The notes below the pieces were generated by a model that was not told the origin of the DNA, searched no databases, and saw nothing but the letters and a program-made list of their open reading frames with translations. A DNA stretch of 64,000 nt, from positions 62,001-126,000 of the forward strand of contig NZ_BCBA01000002.1 of assembly GCF_001320245.1 (NCBI RefSeq). The letters run 5' to 3'. Source of the DNA: Pseudomonas sp. NBRC 111124 (lineage in GTDB: Bacteria > Pseudomonadota > Gammaproteobacteria > Pseudomonadales > Pseudomonadaceae). The number at the start of each line of letters is the position of its first letter. Position 1 is the first letter of the stretch. Both the position numbers and the translations under genes were made by a program. This document shows, one piece after another, positions 36,120 through 46,274 of the stretch.

Positions 36120-37190
36120 ATGACCGCGCACGCTCATACCTCGGCAACGGCTCATGTACTGGCCGAGGTCCGTAACCAGATTGGCTACCTTACCCTCAAC
36201 CGCCCTGCCGGCCTCAACGCCCTGACCCTGGACATGGTGCGCAGCCTGCGCCAGCACTTCGACCAATGGGCCGAAGACCCGCAGGTGCAAGCCGTGGTGC
36301 TGCGTGGCGAAGGCCCCAAGGGCTTCTGCGCCGGCGGTGATATCCGCTCGCTGCACGACAGCTACAAGGCGGGCGAAACCCTGCACGAAGATTTCTTCGT
36401 AGAGGAATACGCCCTCGACCTGGCTATCCACCACTACCGCAAGCCGGTGCTGGTGCTGATGGACGGCTTCACCCTCGGTGGCGGCATGGGCCTGGCCCAG
36501 GGCTGCGACCTGCGCATCGTCACCGAGCGCAGCCGCCTGGGCATGCCCGAGGTTGGCATCGGCTACTTCCCGGACGTCGGCGGCAGCTACTTCCTGTCGC
36601 GTATTCCCGGCGAGCTGGGCACCTACCTCGGTGTCAGTGGCACCCAGATCCAAGCCGCCGACGCCCTGTATTGCGGGCTGGCTGACTGGTACCTGACCAG
36701 CGACAGGCTTGCCGACCTGGATGAAGGCCTCAATACCCTGCGCTTCGGCGACCACCCGCTCAAGGACTTGCAGAACCTGCTGGCCAGGCTCGGCAGCCAG
36801 GTGCTGGATGACGCGCCGCTGGAGAAGCTGCGCCCGGTCATCGACCACTTCTTCGCCCAGCCCGACCTCGCGGCAATCATCGAGCAGCTGCGTGCGGTGA
36901 GCATCGACGACAGCCACCAATGGGCATTGGCGACCGCCGACCTGCTGGAAAGCCGCTCGCCGCTGGCCATGGCGGTTACCCTGGAGATGCTGCGACGCGG
37001 CCGCCGCCTGGCGCTGGAAGACTGCTTCGCCATGGAGTTGCACATCGACCGCCAGTGGTTCCAGTACGGCGACATCATCGAGGGCGTGCGCGCCCTGATC
37101 ATCGACAAGGACAAGCAGCCGCGCTGGAACCCGCCGACCCTGGCCGGGCTGTCGCGCCAGCGGGTCGACCAATTCTTCGAAGGCCTGTGA
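36120..37190 (+). CDS. 3-hydroxyisobutyryl-CoA hydrolase (crotonase family)
   Basis: A 356-residue crotonase-superfamily protein of the HIBYL-CoA hydrolase type, longer than plain enoyl-CoA hydratases (about 260). Key parts are [13 protein letters not shown], the oxyanion loop [17 protein letters not shown], and [20 protein letters not shown], whose Glu/Asp pattern is typical of the hydrolases. It frees 3-hydroxyisobutyrate in valine degradation. AGGGAG precedes ATG 36120. The next gene follows by 16 bp. Some family members are annotated simply as enoyl-CoA hydratase/isomerase. Confidence 0.88.
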   Translation: MTAHAHTSATAHVLAEVRNQIGYLTLNRPAGLNALTLDMVRSLRQHFDQWAEDPQVQAVVLRGEGPKGFCAGGDIRSLHDSYKAGETLHEDFFVEEYALDLAIHHYRKPVLVLMDGFTLGGGMGLAQGCDLRIVTERSRLGMPEVGIGYFPDVGGSYFLSRIPGELGTYLGVSGTQIQAADALYCGLADWYLTSDRLADLDEGLNTLRFGDHPLKDLQNLLARLGSQVLDDAPLEKLRPVIDHFFAQPDLAAIIEQLRAVSIDDSHQWALATADLLESRSPLAMAVTLEMLRRGRRLALEDCFAMELHIDRQWFQYGDIIEGVRALIIDKDKQPRWNPPTLAGLSRQRVDQFFEGL

Positions 37191-37206
37191 GCCCGGGAGT
37201 ACACAG

Positions 37207-38358
37207 ATGCAAGACCTGGAACTGAGCGAAGAACAGATCATGATCCGCGACATGGCCCGGGACTTCGCCCGCGGCGAGATCGCGCCACATGCCCAGGCCT
37301 GGGAAAAGGCCGGCTGGATCGACGATGGCGTGGTGCGCAAGATGGGTGAGCTCGGCCTGCTCGGCATGGTCGTGCCCGAGGACTTCGGCGGCAGCTACAC
37401 CGACTACGTGGCCTACGCCCTGGCGGTCGAGGAAATCGCCGCTGGCTGCGGCGCCACCGGCGCGATGATGAGCATCCACAACTCGGTCGGTTGTGGGCCC
37501 TTGCTCGCCTACGGCACGCCAGAACAGCAACAGACCTGGCTGCCGCGCTTGGCCACGGGCGAGGTGATCGGTTGCTTCTGCCTGACCGAGCCACAGGCCG
37601 GCTCCGAAGCGCACAACCTGCGCACCCGCGCCGAGCTGGTCAATGGCGAGTGGGTGATCAACGGGTCCAAGCAGTTCGTCAGCAACGCCCGCCGCGCAGG
37701 CCTCGCCATCGTCTTTGCCGTCACCGACCCGGAGCTGGGCAAGAAAGGCCTTTCAGCGTTCCTGGTGTCCACCGACAACCCAGGCTTCAAGGTCGACCGC
37801 AGCGAGCACAAAATGGGCATTCGCGCCTCCGATACCTGCGCGGTGACCTTCGACAACTGCCGCATCCCGGCGGCCAATATTCTCGGTGAGCGCGGCAAGG
37901 GGCTGGCCATCGCCCTGTCCAACCTCGAAGGCGGGCGTATCGGCATCGCCGCCCAGGCAATGGGTATCGCCCGTGCCGCGTTCGAGGCGGCGCTGGTGTA
38001 CTCGCGTGACCGCATTCAATTCGGCAAGCCGATCAACGAGCACCAGAGCATCGCCAACCTGCTGGCCGACATGCAGGTGCAGGTGAATGCTGCGCGCTTG
38101 CTGATCCTGCATGCCGCGCGGCTGCGCACGGCAGGCAAACCGTGCCTTTCGGAGGCGTCGCAGGCCAAGCTGTTCGCTTCGGAAATGGCCGAGCGGGTGT
38201 GCTCGATGGCGATCCAGGTGCATGGTGGGTATGGGTATCTTGAGGATTACCCGGTCGAGCGTTACTACCGCGATGCGCGCATCACCCAGATCTACGAGGG
38301 GTCGAGCGAGATCCAGCGCATGCTGATCGCGCGCGAACTCAAGCACTACCCGTTGTAA
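37207..38358 (+). CDS. Acyl-CoA dehydrogenase, isobutyryl-CoA dehydrogenase-like
   Basis: A 383-residue FAD flavoenzyme. Signatures are [18 protein letters not shown] (substrate/FAD loop), [20 protein letters not shown], and the catalytic glutamate region [18 protein letters not shown] near the C-terminus. Pairing with the hydrolase 16 bp upstream points to isobutyryl-CoA (valine) or a short branched acyl-CoA as substrate. The ribosome site is CGGGAG. It converges with the AraC gene at 38365. Confidence 0.9.
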   Translation: MQDLELSEEQIMIRDMARDFARGEIAPHAQAWEKAGWIDDGVVRKMGELGLLGMVVPEDFGGSYTDYVAYALAVEEIAAGCGATGAMMSIHNSVGCGPLLAYGTPEQQQTWLPRLATGEVIGCFCLTEPQAGSEAHNLRTRAELVNGEWVINGSKQFVSNARRAGLAIVFAVTDPELGKKGLSAFLVSTDNPGFKVDRSEHKMGIRASDTCAVTFDNCRIPAANILGERGKGLAIALSNLEGGRIGIAAQAMGIARAAFEAALVYSRDRIQFGKPINEHQSIANLLADMQVQVNAARLLILHAARLRTAGKPCLSEASQAKLFASEMAERVCSMAIQVHGGYGYLEDYPVERYYRDARITQIYEGSSEIQRMLIARELKHYPL

Positions 38359-38364
38359 GCCCCC

Positions 38365-39339
38365 TCAACGCCGCTGCCTGAAGGTTTCCGAAGGCAGCTC
38401 GCCAAAACGCTGGCGATACACCTCGGAAAACCGTCCGAGGTGCACGAAGCCGTAATCCATGGCCAGTTCGGTGACGCTGCGCACCGCGCAGCTGTCATCG
38501 CTCAGGCACGCATGCACCCGTTCCAGCTTGCGCTGGCGCACGTACTGCTTGGGCGTGGTGCCCAGTTGGCGATCGAACAGCGCGTACAGCGAACGCACGC
38601 TCATGCAGGCCTGCTCCGCCAGCGCCTCGGCTGGCAGCTCCAGCTTGAGGTTGCGGTCGATGTAATCGAGGATTCGCTCCAGATTGGCACCCGGCGTGCC
38701 CAGGCTTTCTCGACGGATATTGGTGCTCATCAGGGTCATCAGCTTGCTGGCGACGATCTGGCTGTAGTGGCCCTGCACCCGCGGCAGGGAATCACTGACC
38801 TCGGCTTCGTGGCACACCATCGCCAGCAGGTTGACGAAACCCTCCAGCTCTTCCAGCCGATAGTGGTTGCGCAGAAAGCGCACGCCGCCATCCGGGCGCT
38901 GCCAGCGCTGCTCGTCGCAAATAGTATCGAGGAGTCGGGTCGGCACCTTGAGGATGAATTTTTCGCAGTCTTCGGAATAGGTCAGGTCGACCGGGTCGTC
39001 TGGATTGATCAGCAGCAGTTCGCCGGGTACGAGGTAATGCTCACGCTGGTGCCCACGCCACAAGCAGTTGCCGTTAAGCAGGACCTGCAGGTGGTAGATG
39101 GACTCCAACGCCGGTGAAGTAACCCGCACGCTGCCGCCGTAGCTGATGCGGCACAGGTCGAGTTCGGCGAACTTGCGGTGGCTGAGGCTGGACTGCGGGT
39201 GGGTGGTGCGCGACAGGCCGATGCAGTGCTGGCCCACGTGCTGGTTGACGTAGTCCGACACCGCATAAGGGTCGGCGTGATGGAACACGCTACTGCGCTC
39301 GCTCAGCAGGCGGCTTTCCATAGGCAAGGCACTCGGCAT
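38365..39339 (-). CDS. AraC-family transcriptional regulator (XylS/BenR-like build)
   Basis: About 325 residues. An N-terminal sensor domain with LSHRKFAELDLCRISYGGSV and VPGELLLINPDDPVDLTY precedes the two C-terminal HTH motifs (from about 230), ending GFVHLGRFSEVYRQRFGELP. This matches the AraC_binding_2 plus HTH_18 layout. The start is uncertain (ATG 39339, 39321 or 39384; none has a clear ribosome site). It converges on the acyl-CoA dehydrogenase; targets unknown, possibly those two catabolic genes. Confidence 0.83.
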   Translation of the reverse strand: MPSALPMESRLLSERSSVFHHADPYAVSDYVNQHVGQHCIGLSRTTHPQSSLSHRKFAELDLCRISYGGSVRVTSPALESIYHLQVLLNGNCLWRGHQREHYLVPGELLLINPDDPVDLTYSEDCEKFILKVPTRLLDTICDEQRWQRPDGGVRFLRNHYRLEELEGFVNLLAMVCHEAEVSDSLPRVQGHYSQIVASKLMTLMSTNIRRESLGTPGANLERILDYIDRNLKLELPAEALAEQACMSVRSLYALFDRQLGTTPKQYVRQRKLERVHACLSDDSCAVRSVTELAMDYGFVHLGRFSEVYRQRFGELPSETFRQRR

Positions 39340-39513
39340 CGTTATTGTTCTGGGGACAGCGGACCACGGGTGTATCAGTGACACAGCTAAGCAAAAAGGC
39401 GGGGGTTGGGCAATCCGATGTTGGGATTGGGTGGGCGGATAGCGGACAGTGGGCTTGTGATATCCGGGCGATTATCGAACAGAATTGATATTTGTAGCGC
39501 CTGTATCGGCCTC

Positions 39514-39578
39514 TTCGCGGGCACGCCCGCTCCCACAGGGGATAGCTCAGTCCCTGTGGCAGCGGGCGTGCCCGCGAA
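39514..39578. repeat. REP pair downstream of proX
   Basis: Arms 39514-39540 and 39552-39578 (TTCGCGGGCACGCCCGCTCC ... and its complement) form a 27-bp inverted repeat with one mismatch and an 11-base loop. It stands 24 bp beyond the stop of proX. The rest of 39340-39601 shows no gene. Confidence 0.85.
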
Positions 39579-39601
39579 TGCTACACACCGCTGAAACAGG
39601 G

Positions 39602-40630
39602 TTAATTGCTGGCCTGGGTAGCCGCAGCGCGGGAAGCTTGCAGCCACTGATCGAACTGCTGACGGTGCGCCGCAACCCATTGCTTGGCATGGCGAGTAAT
39701 GTCGGCAGGCTTCTTCTCGCCCTGCTGCATCTTCAGGTTCTGGTTGCTCTCGTCATCGGTGGTGATCTGCACCAGCGACAGGAACTTCTCTGCAGCCGGG
39801 TTCTTCTTTGCGAAGTCCTTGTTCAGTACCGCCACTACCTTGTCGATGGCAAAGCCGAGGTTTTTGCCGTGGTACCTAGTATCGACGCTGTTGTCGCCGC
39901 CCGGCAGCTCGGTTTTCGGCACCTCCAGCCAGACCACGTCACGCCCTTCGACCAGCACGCTGGCGATCCACTGCGGCACCCAGGTGAAGTACAGGATCGG
40001 CTTGCCTTCCTTGTAGCGGGTGATGGTGTCGGCCATCAGCGCGAAGTACGAGCCCTGGTTGACGGTGATGCTCTTGCTCAGGTCATAGGCCTTCATATGG
40101 TGGGCGATCACCAGCTCGCAGCCCCAGCCCGGGTTGCAACCGGTCATGTCGGCCTTGCCGTCGCCGTCGGTGTCGAACAGCTTGGCGACCTCTGGTTTCT
40201 TCAAGTCGGTGATGTACTTGATGTTGTATTGGTCGGCGGTCTTCTTGTCGATCAGGTAGCCCTGGGCGACGCCCGGCAGAATGTTGCCAGTCTTGACCAT
40301 TGCATCGTCACCGCCGGCCTGCTGGTAGAACTTGTCATGGAGTTTTTCCCACAGGTGCACGGTGAAGTCGGCGTCGCCGTTGGCCAAGGCCACCATCATC
40401 ACGCCGTACTCGGTCTCCTTCGGCTCCTGCACGTTGTAGCCAAGTTCACGCAAGCCCTCCATGGCGACCTCGCCACGGAAGCGTTCTTCGGCGATGGAGG
40501 GGAAGATCGGGGTGACCTTGATCCCATCTCCCGGTTTGTCGGCCGAAGCATGGGCGCACAACGCGGCGGCTATCAGAGTCAGCGCCGTGGCGCATTTGAG
40601 GATGCTGCGGGAGAACTTGGATTCGTGCAT
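39602..40630 (-). CDS. proX: ProX-type glycine betaine/proline-binding protein
   Basis: A 342-residue periplasmic binding protein with signal peptide (about 1-30). The OpuAC-type domain includes GELGYNVQ-like RELGYNVQEPKETEYGVM, FTVHLWEKLHDKFY, and the two-cysteine TGCNPGWGCELV loop also found in E. coli ProX. The HLW and other aromatic residues form the cation-pi box for quaternary amines. It is the last gene of proV-proW-proX, with 65 bp to proW and a REP after it. Confidence 0.92.
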   Translation of the reverse strand: MHESKFSRSILKCATALTLIAAALCAHASADKPGDGIKVTPIFPSIAEERFRGEVAMEGLRELGYNVQEPKETEYGVMMVALANGDADFTVHLWEKLHDKFYQQAGGDDAMVKTGNILPGVAQGYLIDKKTADQYNIKYITDLKKPEVAKLFDTDGDGKADMTGCNPGWGCELVIAHHMKAYDLSKSITVNQGSYFALMADTITRYKEGKPILYFTWVPQWIASVLVEGRDVVWLEVPKTELPGGDNSVDTRYHGKNLGFAIDKVVAVLNKDFAKKNPAAEKFLSLVQITTDDESNQNLKMQQGEKKPADITRHAKQWVAAHRQQFDQWLQASRAAATQASN

Positions 40631-40695
40631 CGTCGCTTACCTTCTTCTGATTGTTATCTTCACGTGCGGCAGATCGAATGTATCCAGGGTCAAGC

Positions 40696-41649
40696 TCAGG
40701 CAGTCTTGCGCCGCCCTTGGGGTTGCGCCGCGCCGCACAGGCGCAGCACCACGCCTACCGGGCCGGTGTGGTACCAGCGCAGGCTCGGGTCGGCGCTGGT
40801 ACGCGCACCCATGGCTTGGGTCAGGCGGTCGAGGAAGATCGCCAGCAGGACCAGGCCGACACCGCCGACGGTGGCCAGGCCCATGTCCAGGCGACCGATG
40901 CCGCGCAGCACCATCTGGCCCAGGCCACCCACCGAGATCATCGAGGCAATCACCACCATCGACAGCGACAGCATCAAGGTCTGGTTGAGGCCCGCCATGA
41001 TGGTCGAGGTGGCCAGCGGCAGTTGCACGCGGGTCAGCATCTGCCGCGGGGTACAGCCGAAGGCGCGGGCGGCTTCGATCTTGTCTTCCGGCACCTGGCG
41101 GATGCCGAGGTTGGTCAGGCGCACCAGCGGCGGCAGCGCGAAGACGATGGTCACCAGTACACCCGGTACGTTACCGATGCCGAACAGCATCACCACTGGC
41201 ACCAGGTAGACGAACGCCGGCAGCGTCTGCATGGCGTCGAGCAAGGGCCGGATGATGCTTACCAGGCGGTTGCTGCGGGCGCAGACGATGCCCAGCGGAA
41301 TGCCGATCACCGCGCAGAAGAACACCGAGGTCAGCACCAGGGCCAAGGTGGTCATCGACTCGGACCAGACCCCGATCAGGCCGAGCAAGGTCAGGGTGAT
41401 GAAGCACAGCAGCGCCATGCGCTTGCCCGCCAGCTGCCAGCCCAGCAGCGCCGAGAGGAGAATGCCGATAGTGGGCGGAATGCTCTGCAGGGTGAACTCG
41501 ATGCCATTGAGCACCTGGTCGATCGGCCAGCGAATGGCGCGGAACACCTCGCGGAAGTTATGCACGAGGAAGTTGAGGGTGGCGGTAACCCAGTCACCCA
41601 GGGGGATGACGGCCGCCTGGAATGGGTCGAGCAGACTGAATTCGGTCAC
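40696..41649 (-). CDS. proW: ProW-type permease of betaine/proline ABC importer
   Basis: A 317-residue inner-membrane permease with about seven helices and the EAA loop [24 protein letters not shown] that contacts the ATPase. The N-terminal region before the first helix is shorter than in E. coli ProW. It follows proV by 21 bp. Confidence 0.93.
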   Translation of the reverse strand: MTEFSLLDPFQAAVIPLGDWVTATLNFLVHNFREVFRAIRWPIDQVLNGIEFTLQSIPPTIGILLSALLGWQLAGKRMALLCFITLTLLGLIGVWSESMTTLALVLTSVFFCAVIGIPLGIVCARSNRLVSIIRPLLDAMQTLPAFVYLVPVVMLFGIGNVPGVLVTIVFALPPLVRLTNLGIRQVPEDKIEAARAFGCTPRQMLTRVQLPLATSTIMAGLNQTLMLSLSMVVIASMISVGGLGQMVLRGIGRLDMGLATVGGVGLVLLAIFLDRLTQAMGARTSADPSLRWYHTGPVGVVLRLCGAAQPQGRRKTA

Positions 41650-41670
41650 GGGGGCTTACCTCTGGTTCTT

Positions 41671-42549
41671 TTAGTGGCGGCTCACGGACTGCAGCGGCGC
41701 ATTCTTGGCCAGCACCGAACACTGGCAACGGCTGTTGAAGCTCTTGAAGAAGCTGCACACGTAGTCGTTGGCCGGCTGGTTGATCAGCGCCTGTGGCGTG
41801 CCGATCTGCACCACCCGCCCGCCTTCCATGATCGCGATGCGATGGCCGATGCGGATGCCTTCTTCGATGTCATGGGAAATGAAGATGATGGTGCGCTGCT
41901 GTTCGGCCTGCAGGCGCATCAATTCGCCCTGCATCTCGCTGCGGATCAGCGGGTCGAGGGCGGAAAACGCCTCGTCCATCAGCAGGATGGTCGGGTCGTT
42001 GGCCAACGCCCGGGCCAGCCCCACGCGCTGCTGCATGCCGCCGGAAAGCTGGTGCGGGTAGCTGTTTTCGTGCCCGGCCAGGCCCACCTGGCTTAGTGCT
42101 TCACGGGCACGGCTGTGGCGCTCGGCTTCGGGTACGCCGGCAATCTCCAGGCCGAAGGCGGTGTTTGCCAGCACACTCATGTGCGGCATCAGGGCGAAGG
42201 ACTGGAACACCATGCCCATTTCCTTGCGGCGTACATCGAGCAGGGCCTTGTCGGAGAGCCCGGTGATTTCCTTGCCGTTGAGGTGGATGCTGCCGGAGGT
42301 GGGTTCGATCAGGCGGTTGAACAGCCGCACCATGGTCGACTTGCCCGAGCCGGACAGGCCCATGATGACAAAGATCTCGCCACGTTTGACGGAAAAGCTT
42401 GCATCGAACACACCGACGACGTGGCCGGTCTTGCTGAAGATTTCGTGCTTGTCGGCACCGTTGCGCAGCATCTCCATGGCCATGTCGGGGTTGGGCCCGA
42501 AAACCTTGAAGATATTTTTTACCGAAAGAATCTCATCGGCATGGCTCAT
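41671..42549 (-). CDS. proV: ProV-type ATPase lacking C-terminal CBS domains
   Basis: A 292-residue ABC ATPase: Walker [10 protein letters not shown], signature [15 protein letters not shown], Walker [13 protein letters not shown], and the H-loop SHDIEEG. The family's [16 protein letters not shown] start is present. The protein ends about 30 residues after [16 protein letters not shown], so the paired CBS domains (about 100 residues) that sense ionic strength in OpuA and are present in E. coli ProV are missing; proW begins 21 bp later, leaving no room. ATG 42549 has AGAGGG upstream. Two CGTTCAA-type dyads lie just upstream. Confidence 0.92.
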   Translation of the reverse strand: MSHADEILSVKNIFKVFGPNPDMAMEMLRNGADKHEIFSKTGHVVGVFDASFSVKRGEIFVIMGLSGSGKSTMVRLFNRLIEPTSGSIHLNGKEITGLSDKALLDVRRKEMGMVFQSFALMPHMSVLANTAFGLEIAGVPEAERHSRAREALSQVGLAGHENSYPHQLSGGMQQRVGLARALANDPTILLMDEAFSALDPLIRSEMQGELMRLQAEQQRTIIFISHDIEEGIRIGHRIAIMEGGRVVQIGTPQALINQPANDYVCSFFKSFNSRCQCSVLAKNAPLQSVSRH

Positions 42550-42582
42550 ACGACCCTCTTTATTATGCTTATTAACCAATCT

Positions 42583-42656
42583 TTGAACGTCGCACGTTCA
42601 ATAAGGCGGGTAGAGATCAGTGCGAGTACGCTTGGCAGTCCGTTCAAATTCGAACG
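42583..42656. promoter_or_regulatory. Two related dyads upstream of proV
   Basis: 42583-42601 reads TTGAACGT-CGC-ACGTTCAA, a perfect 8-bp inverted repeat. 42641-42656 reads CGTTC-AAATTC-GAACG. Both use the half-site CGTTCAA, which resembles half of the BetI operator family, so a choline/betaine-responsive TetR regulator is possible. The remaining part of the 359-bp gap (42550-42908) to the divergent LysR gene shows no coding frame. Confidence 0.45.
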
Positions 42657-42908
42657 TGAGTCAAAACCGGCACGCAGAATGTCCTGCTTCAAAATTATTC
42701 GACATCGCAGTTGCGAATGCCGCGCCGTGGGTTTCACGTTAAGTCTTGATCCAGAGCGGGTCCAACGACATTTGTACGGCGCTAACCATTACCTGAAGTT
42801 ATCAATCGGCCCAAGCACACGGTGCCAGAGCGCCTGCACATTTACCGTCAGGCCGTAGGCAGGCTAGAGTGACCCACCTGGCTAGACGAAGGACCTCGCC
42901 CCACCACC

Positions 42909-43892
42909 ATGGTCAGACACTCCGAACCCGATCAGACGCTGATCAAGATGCCGTCGCTGCGCGCGGTGAAAGTCTTCGTCGCCGCCGCCAAGTACCAGAA
43001 CTTCACCCGCGCCGCCGAGGCCCTGTGCGTGACCCAGGCCGCCGTCAGCCGGAAGATCCGCGAGCTGGAAACCTACCTGGGGGCCGAACTGTTCACCCGT
43101 GTAGGCCGGGCGGTGGAGCTGACCGTGGCCGGCTCGATATTCTTCGATGCGGTGCAGTTGTCGTTCGTCAACATCTCCCAGGCGGCCGAGCGAATTCGCA
43201 GCAACACCAACTCCCGGCATGTGGTCACCCTGTGCTGCTCGCCTGCATTTGCCGCGTTATGGATGGGGCCGCGGATGCCCAGGTTCCTCGAGGAAAACCC
43301 GGACATCGACATCAACCTGGTGACCACGCAGAACTTCCTGTCGATGGAGCCTGGCGTGCGCCCGGACATCTACATCACCAAGCTGGTGAAGGTGCAGGCG
43401 GGCTACAGCTCGCACCCGCTCAACCATGACGTGATCTACCCGGTATGCACACCACAGTACCTGGCCGCACACCCCGAGTTGCGCACGCTGGACGGCTTGC
43501 GCGACGGTACGCTGCTTAACCTCACGCCCTATGGTCGCTCGCAAGTCGCGGAGCACGTCGACTGGAATGTCTGGCTGGCACTGCATGATGTAGACCTGAA
43601 GAGCCGCGCCAGCACGGCGCCGCACTTTTTCAACGCCAACGACTACAACCTGCTGGTGCAATTGGCGCTCAACAACCAAGGGGTAGCGCTGGGCTGGCAT
43701 CACCTGATCGCGCCGCTGGTAGCGCAGGGGCTGCTAGTACGGCCGGTGGACCAGAAACTGGTGCTCAAGGACACCTTCCATTTCCTGGCCTTCAACGAGG
43801 AAAAGGAACAAGACGCCAGTTGCCGACGCTTGCGCGAATGGCTGTTGCAGGAGTTTCAGCCGTTGCTGACGCAGCTTCGTAACGCGCGATAG
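42909..43892 (+). CDS. LysR-family regulator, GcvA-like
   Basis: A 327-residue LTTR. HTH in residues 14-73 (MPSLRAVKVFVAAAKYQNFT, then AAEALCVTQAAVSRKI), followed by a substrate-binding domain with WMGPRMPRFLEENPDIDINL. The MPSLRAL-type start and the layout resemble GcvA-like regulators. It is divergent from proVWX with 359 bp between and may regulate it. A second ATG at residue 14 (MPSLRAV) is another possible start. Confidence 0.86.
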   Translation: MVRHSEPDQTLIKMPSLRAVKVFVAAAKYQNFTRAAEALCVTQAAVSRKIRELETYLGAELFTRVGRAVELTVAGSIFFDAVQLSFVNISQAAERIRSNTNSRHVVTLCCSPAFAALWMGPRMPRFLEENPDIDINLVTTQNFLSMEPGVRPDIYITKLVKVQAGYSSHPLNHDVIYPVCTPQYLAAHPELRTLDGLRDGTLLNLTPYGRSQVAEHVDWNVWLALHDVDLKSRASTAPHFFNANDYNLLVQLALNNQGVALGWHHLIAPLVAQGLLVRPVDQKLVLKDTFHFLAFNEEKEQDASCRRLREWLLQEFQPLLTQLRNAR

Positions 43893-43978
43893 CGCCCAGA
43901 AACAGCTTGCAACCAAGCAAAACCGCCGCTCGGTAACTTTTCCGATATCGTCCCCTGCGCATCTGCTAAAAATCCGGC

Positions 43979-44603
43979 ATGCCTACCCTCTTCCTGACTC
44001 ACCTGCGCCGCCGCTGGCTCACCTGGTTGTTCCGCATCGAGCAATTGCACGCCATGGGCTATTCGGTGCTGGCCGTGGACTACCGCGGCTTCGGCCAGAG
44101 CCGCGGCGACTTGCCATCCGAAGCCACGGTCTACGAAGATGCGCGCATCGCCTGGGAGCGCTTCGCACAATTGCAGCCTGACGCCGGCAAGCGCCTGATC
44201 TTCGGCCATTCGCTCGGCGGCGCCGTGGCTGTCGAACTGGCCGCCGAGCTGGCCGCCCAGGCGCAGAAAAAGGGCGGTGTAGCACTGGCGCGTGGCTTGA
44301 TCCTAAAGTCGACCTTCACATCGCTGAGGGATGCTGCAGCGGCGGTTGCCAATACGTCACTTCCCGTGCGCTGGTTGATGTCGCAGAAGTTCGATTCGCT
44401 GGGCAAGATCAAAAATGTCGGCCTACCCGTGCTGCTGGTGCACGGCCTTGATGAGCGCTTCGTGCCGTCGCGTTTTAGCCAAGAACTGTTCGATGCCGGC
44501 CGGCAACCCAAGAAACTGTTGCTGGTACCAGGGGGGGACGCATAACAACAGCATGAGCCTGGCAGGGCAAAATTTTTCGCAGGCGATCCAGGCACTGCAG
44601 TGA
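43979..44603 (+). pseudogene. Broken alpha/beta hydrolase gene
   Basis: From EQLHAMGYSVLAVDYRGFGQ onward the sequence is a normal alpha/beta hydrolase, with nucleophile elbow GHSLGG and the Asp-containing LVHGLDERFVP. The 5' part is lost: there is no signal peptide and no oxyanion HG motif, only a degenerate RRRWLTWLFR run. At 44531-44537 a tract of seven G shifts the frame; with six, the product would continue GGTHNNSMSLAGQNF to a stop at 44603, supplying the catalytic His. So it is damaged at both ends. Confidence 0.75.
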
Positions 44604-44833
44604 CCGTGGGCACTCACCAGTGCCGCTCTCAGCAACGGCAGGTGCAATACAACTACAATGGCTGTGCAGGTCCTGTTTGCCCCTGTTAATCAGTATGCAT
44701 GCCGACAAAGGGTGGGACCCGAAAATCAAAGTGTAGGTGCAATTCTGGAACGTCGACCTGGTAATTCTGTCAGTATCGAGCTTTTGCAATAGTCCGTAGC
44801 GTAGCAACACATCTACAACGCGGAGCTATTGCA

Positions 44834-46162
44834 ATGACAATCAAACAGGCAGGTGAACTGGACCTTACCTACGGCGACCAAAACGACGGCCTTGCTCGTA
44901 TCCCCCCCATACCCGACCTGGATCCGGATGCATATACTCTACTAGTCAACCCCAGTGCTTGGGCGGATGATGGCTCAGTGGTTATGTATGGCCACAATCC
45001 TGACGACGATGATAAGGAAAACAAGGTTTTCATCCGGATGAATGCTGATGGTCACTGGGATCGCGCAACCGGGCATGTACCGATTTCCAAAAAACAAACT
45101 GTCCCAATGCCGCGAAACTTTGACAATCTAACAGTCCTCAGCCACTCCACCGGCAAGATGGAGGATGGGGTGATTGCGGCGGGTGCTGTGAATTATTTTG
45201 AAGGTAAAACAATCTACCAAGACATCGTTGTTGGCAGATACGACGAGCGCTTTTCACCTTGGCCAGGTTTTGGAAATGATGGCATTGCCATTACGCGCCC
45301 GGTGGGCGAGCCTGATGACTCACGCCTAGCAGATATCTCGGCCAAGGCAGTCGACTATCGAAACACACCAAAATTGGCATTGGTCGCGGGGCTGATCAGG
45401 GTCGTATTCAAAGCCGTTACTTACCCGGAAACGGGGAGCGAATATGAAACCACCTGGTGCATGGCGATGGATCCAGCGACGGGAGAACCCGCTGAAGCTC
45501 TTGGTCCCAACGGTGACAAGAGTCGTTGGGAATTACCCAGTTTCGATGGCAATGCCCTGACGCCCCATCGTGTCGTTTTTCTTGACGACGGCGGCTTCTA
45601 CCTCTTGGGGGATGCGCAAACGTCAATGTATCTGCTGCGCTTCAATGCCAATGCCGTATGGGACAGGTCATTTGCTGGGCAAGACGGCTACATTAAACTC
45701 CCACGCCGGTTCAGGAAGTTCGGTTTGGCAATCAAGGATAACTTGATCGTGGTCAGCAGCGGCGCAACGCCCAATACCGAAGTACCGAGTGGTACCTTAC
45801 TTTACGGTTTCGACTTTCAAGGCCAACCCGTCAAATCCTTCGAACACACATTGACGCTGCCAAATGGCAATCTCTCACTTCCACACATCGCTTTCGATGA
45901 GCAAGGCCGACTGGTTCTGGCGGGCGAGCGGCACTTCATCGCTGGCAGCGATCCACAAATTAATAACGAACTGCGCATGGCACGCTTATTGGCTGATGGA
46001 TCACTGGACAACCGCTATGGCAAGGATGGTTTTTCGGAACCTGTTCCCTATCTCTGGGCTTGTAACAACCTGTATATCAGCCCCTTAGGAATATACGTTC
46101 TCACGCTGATGCCTGTCAGCGATGCCCCCTTCTATGAACTGATTGCGCGATTCCAGTCCTGA
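44834..46162 (+). CDS. Unknown protein with delta-60-like beta-propeller repeats
   Basis: A 442-residue protein without signal peptide. Repeated segments such as AGELDLTYGDQNDGL, NADGHWDRATGH, NANAVWDRSFAGQDGYIKLP and LADGSLDNRYGKDGF resemble the delta-60 pattern (xGxLDxxFGxxG) that makes up seven-bladed-propeller-like proteins. The rest is beta-rich and acidic. Base composition and codon use are clearly less GC-rich than the neighbours, suggesting recent gain. Flanked by a broken hydrolase and a hairpin. The ribosome site is CGGAGC about 9 bp before ATG 44834. Function not known. Confidence 0.65.
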   Translation: MTIKQAGELDLTYGDQNDGLARIPPIPDLDPDAYTLLVNPSAWADDGSVVMYGHNPDDDDKENKVFIRMNADGHWDRATGHVPISKKQTVPMPRNFDNLTVLSHSTGKMEDGVIAAGAVNYFEGKTIYQDIVVGRYDERFSPWPGFGNDGIAITRPVGEPDDSRLADISAKAVDYRNTPKLALVAGLIRVVFKAVTYPETGSEYETTWCMAMDPATGEPAEALGPNGDKSRWELPSFDGNALTPHRVVFLDDGGFYLLGDAQTSMYLLRFNANAVWDRSFAGQDGYIKLPRRFRKFGLAIKDNLIVVSSGATPNTEVPSGTLLYGFDFQGQPVKSFEHTLTLPNGNLSLPHIAFDEQGRLVLAGERHFIAGSDPQINNELRMARLLADGSLDNRYGKDGFSEPVPYLWACNNLYISPLGIYVLTLMPVSDAPFYELIARFQS

Positions 46163-46168
46163 TGGTTG

Positions 46169-46189
46169 GTGGCCCCTTCAAGGGGCCAC
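46169..46189. terminator. Hairpin after the 442-residue gene
   Basis: GTGGCCCC-TTCAA-GGGGCCAC, 6 bp beyond the stop. It lacks a T-run but lies between two convergent genes, where a bidirectional terminator is expected. Confidence 0.55.
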
Positions 46190-46274
46190 GCTGGGGCTCG
46201 CGCGCCAAGTTTTTGATCAGCCTTCAGAATACCCGCTTCACATGCGATGGTTCGAACCGTGAATCCTTCCAAAG

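Noticed and set aside
46248..46270. tRNA T-arm-like string GGTTCGAACC near 46255
   Set aside because: No acceptor, D-arm or anticodon stem can be drawn around it; it is just a short palindrome.
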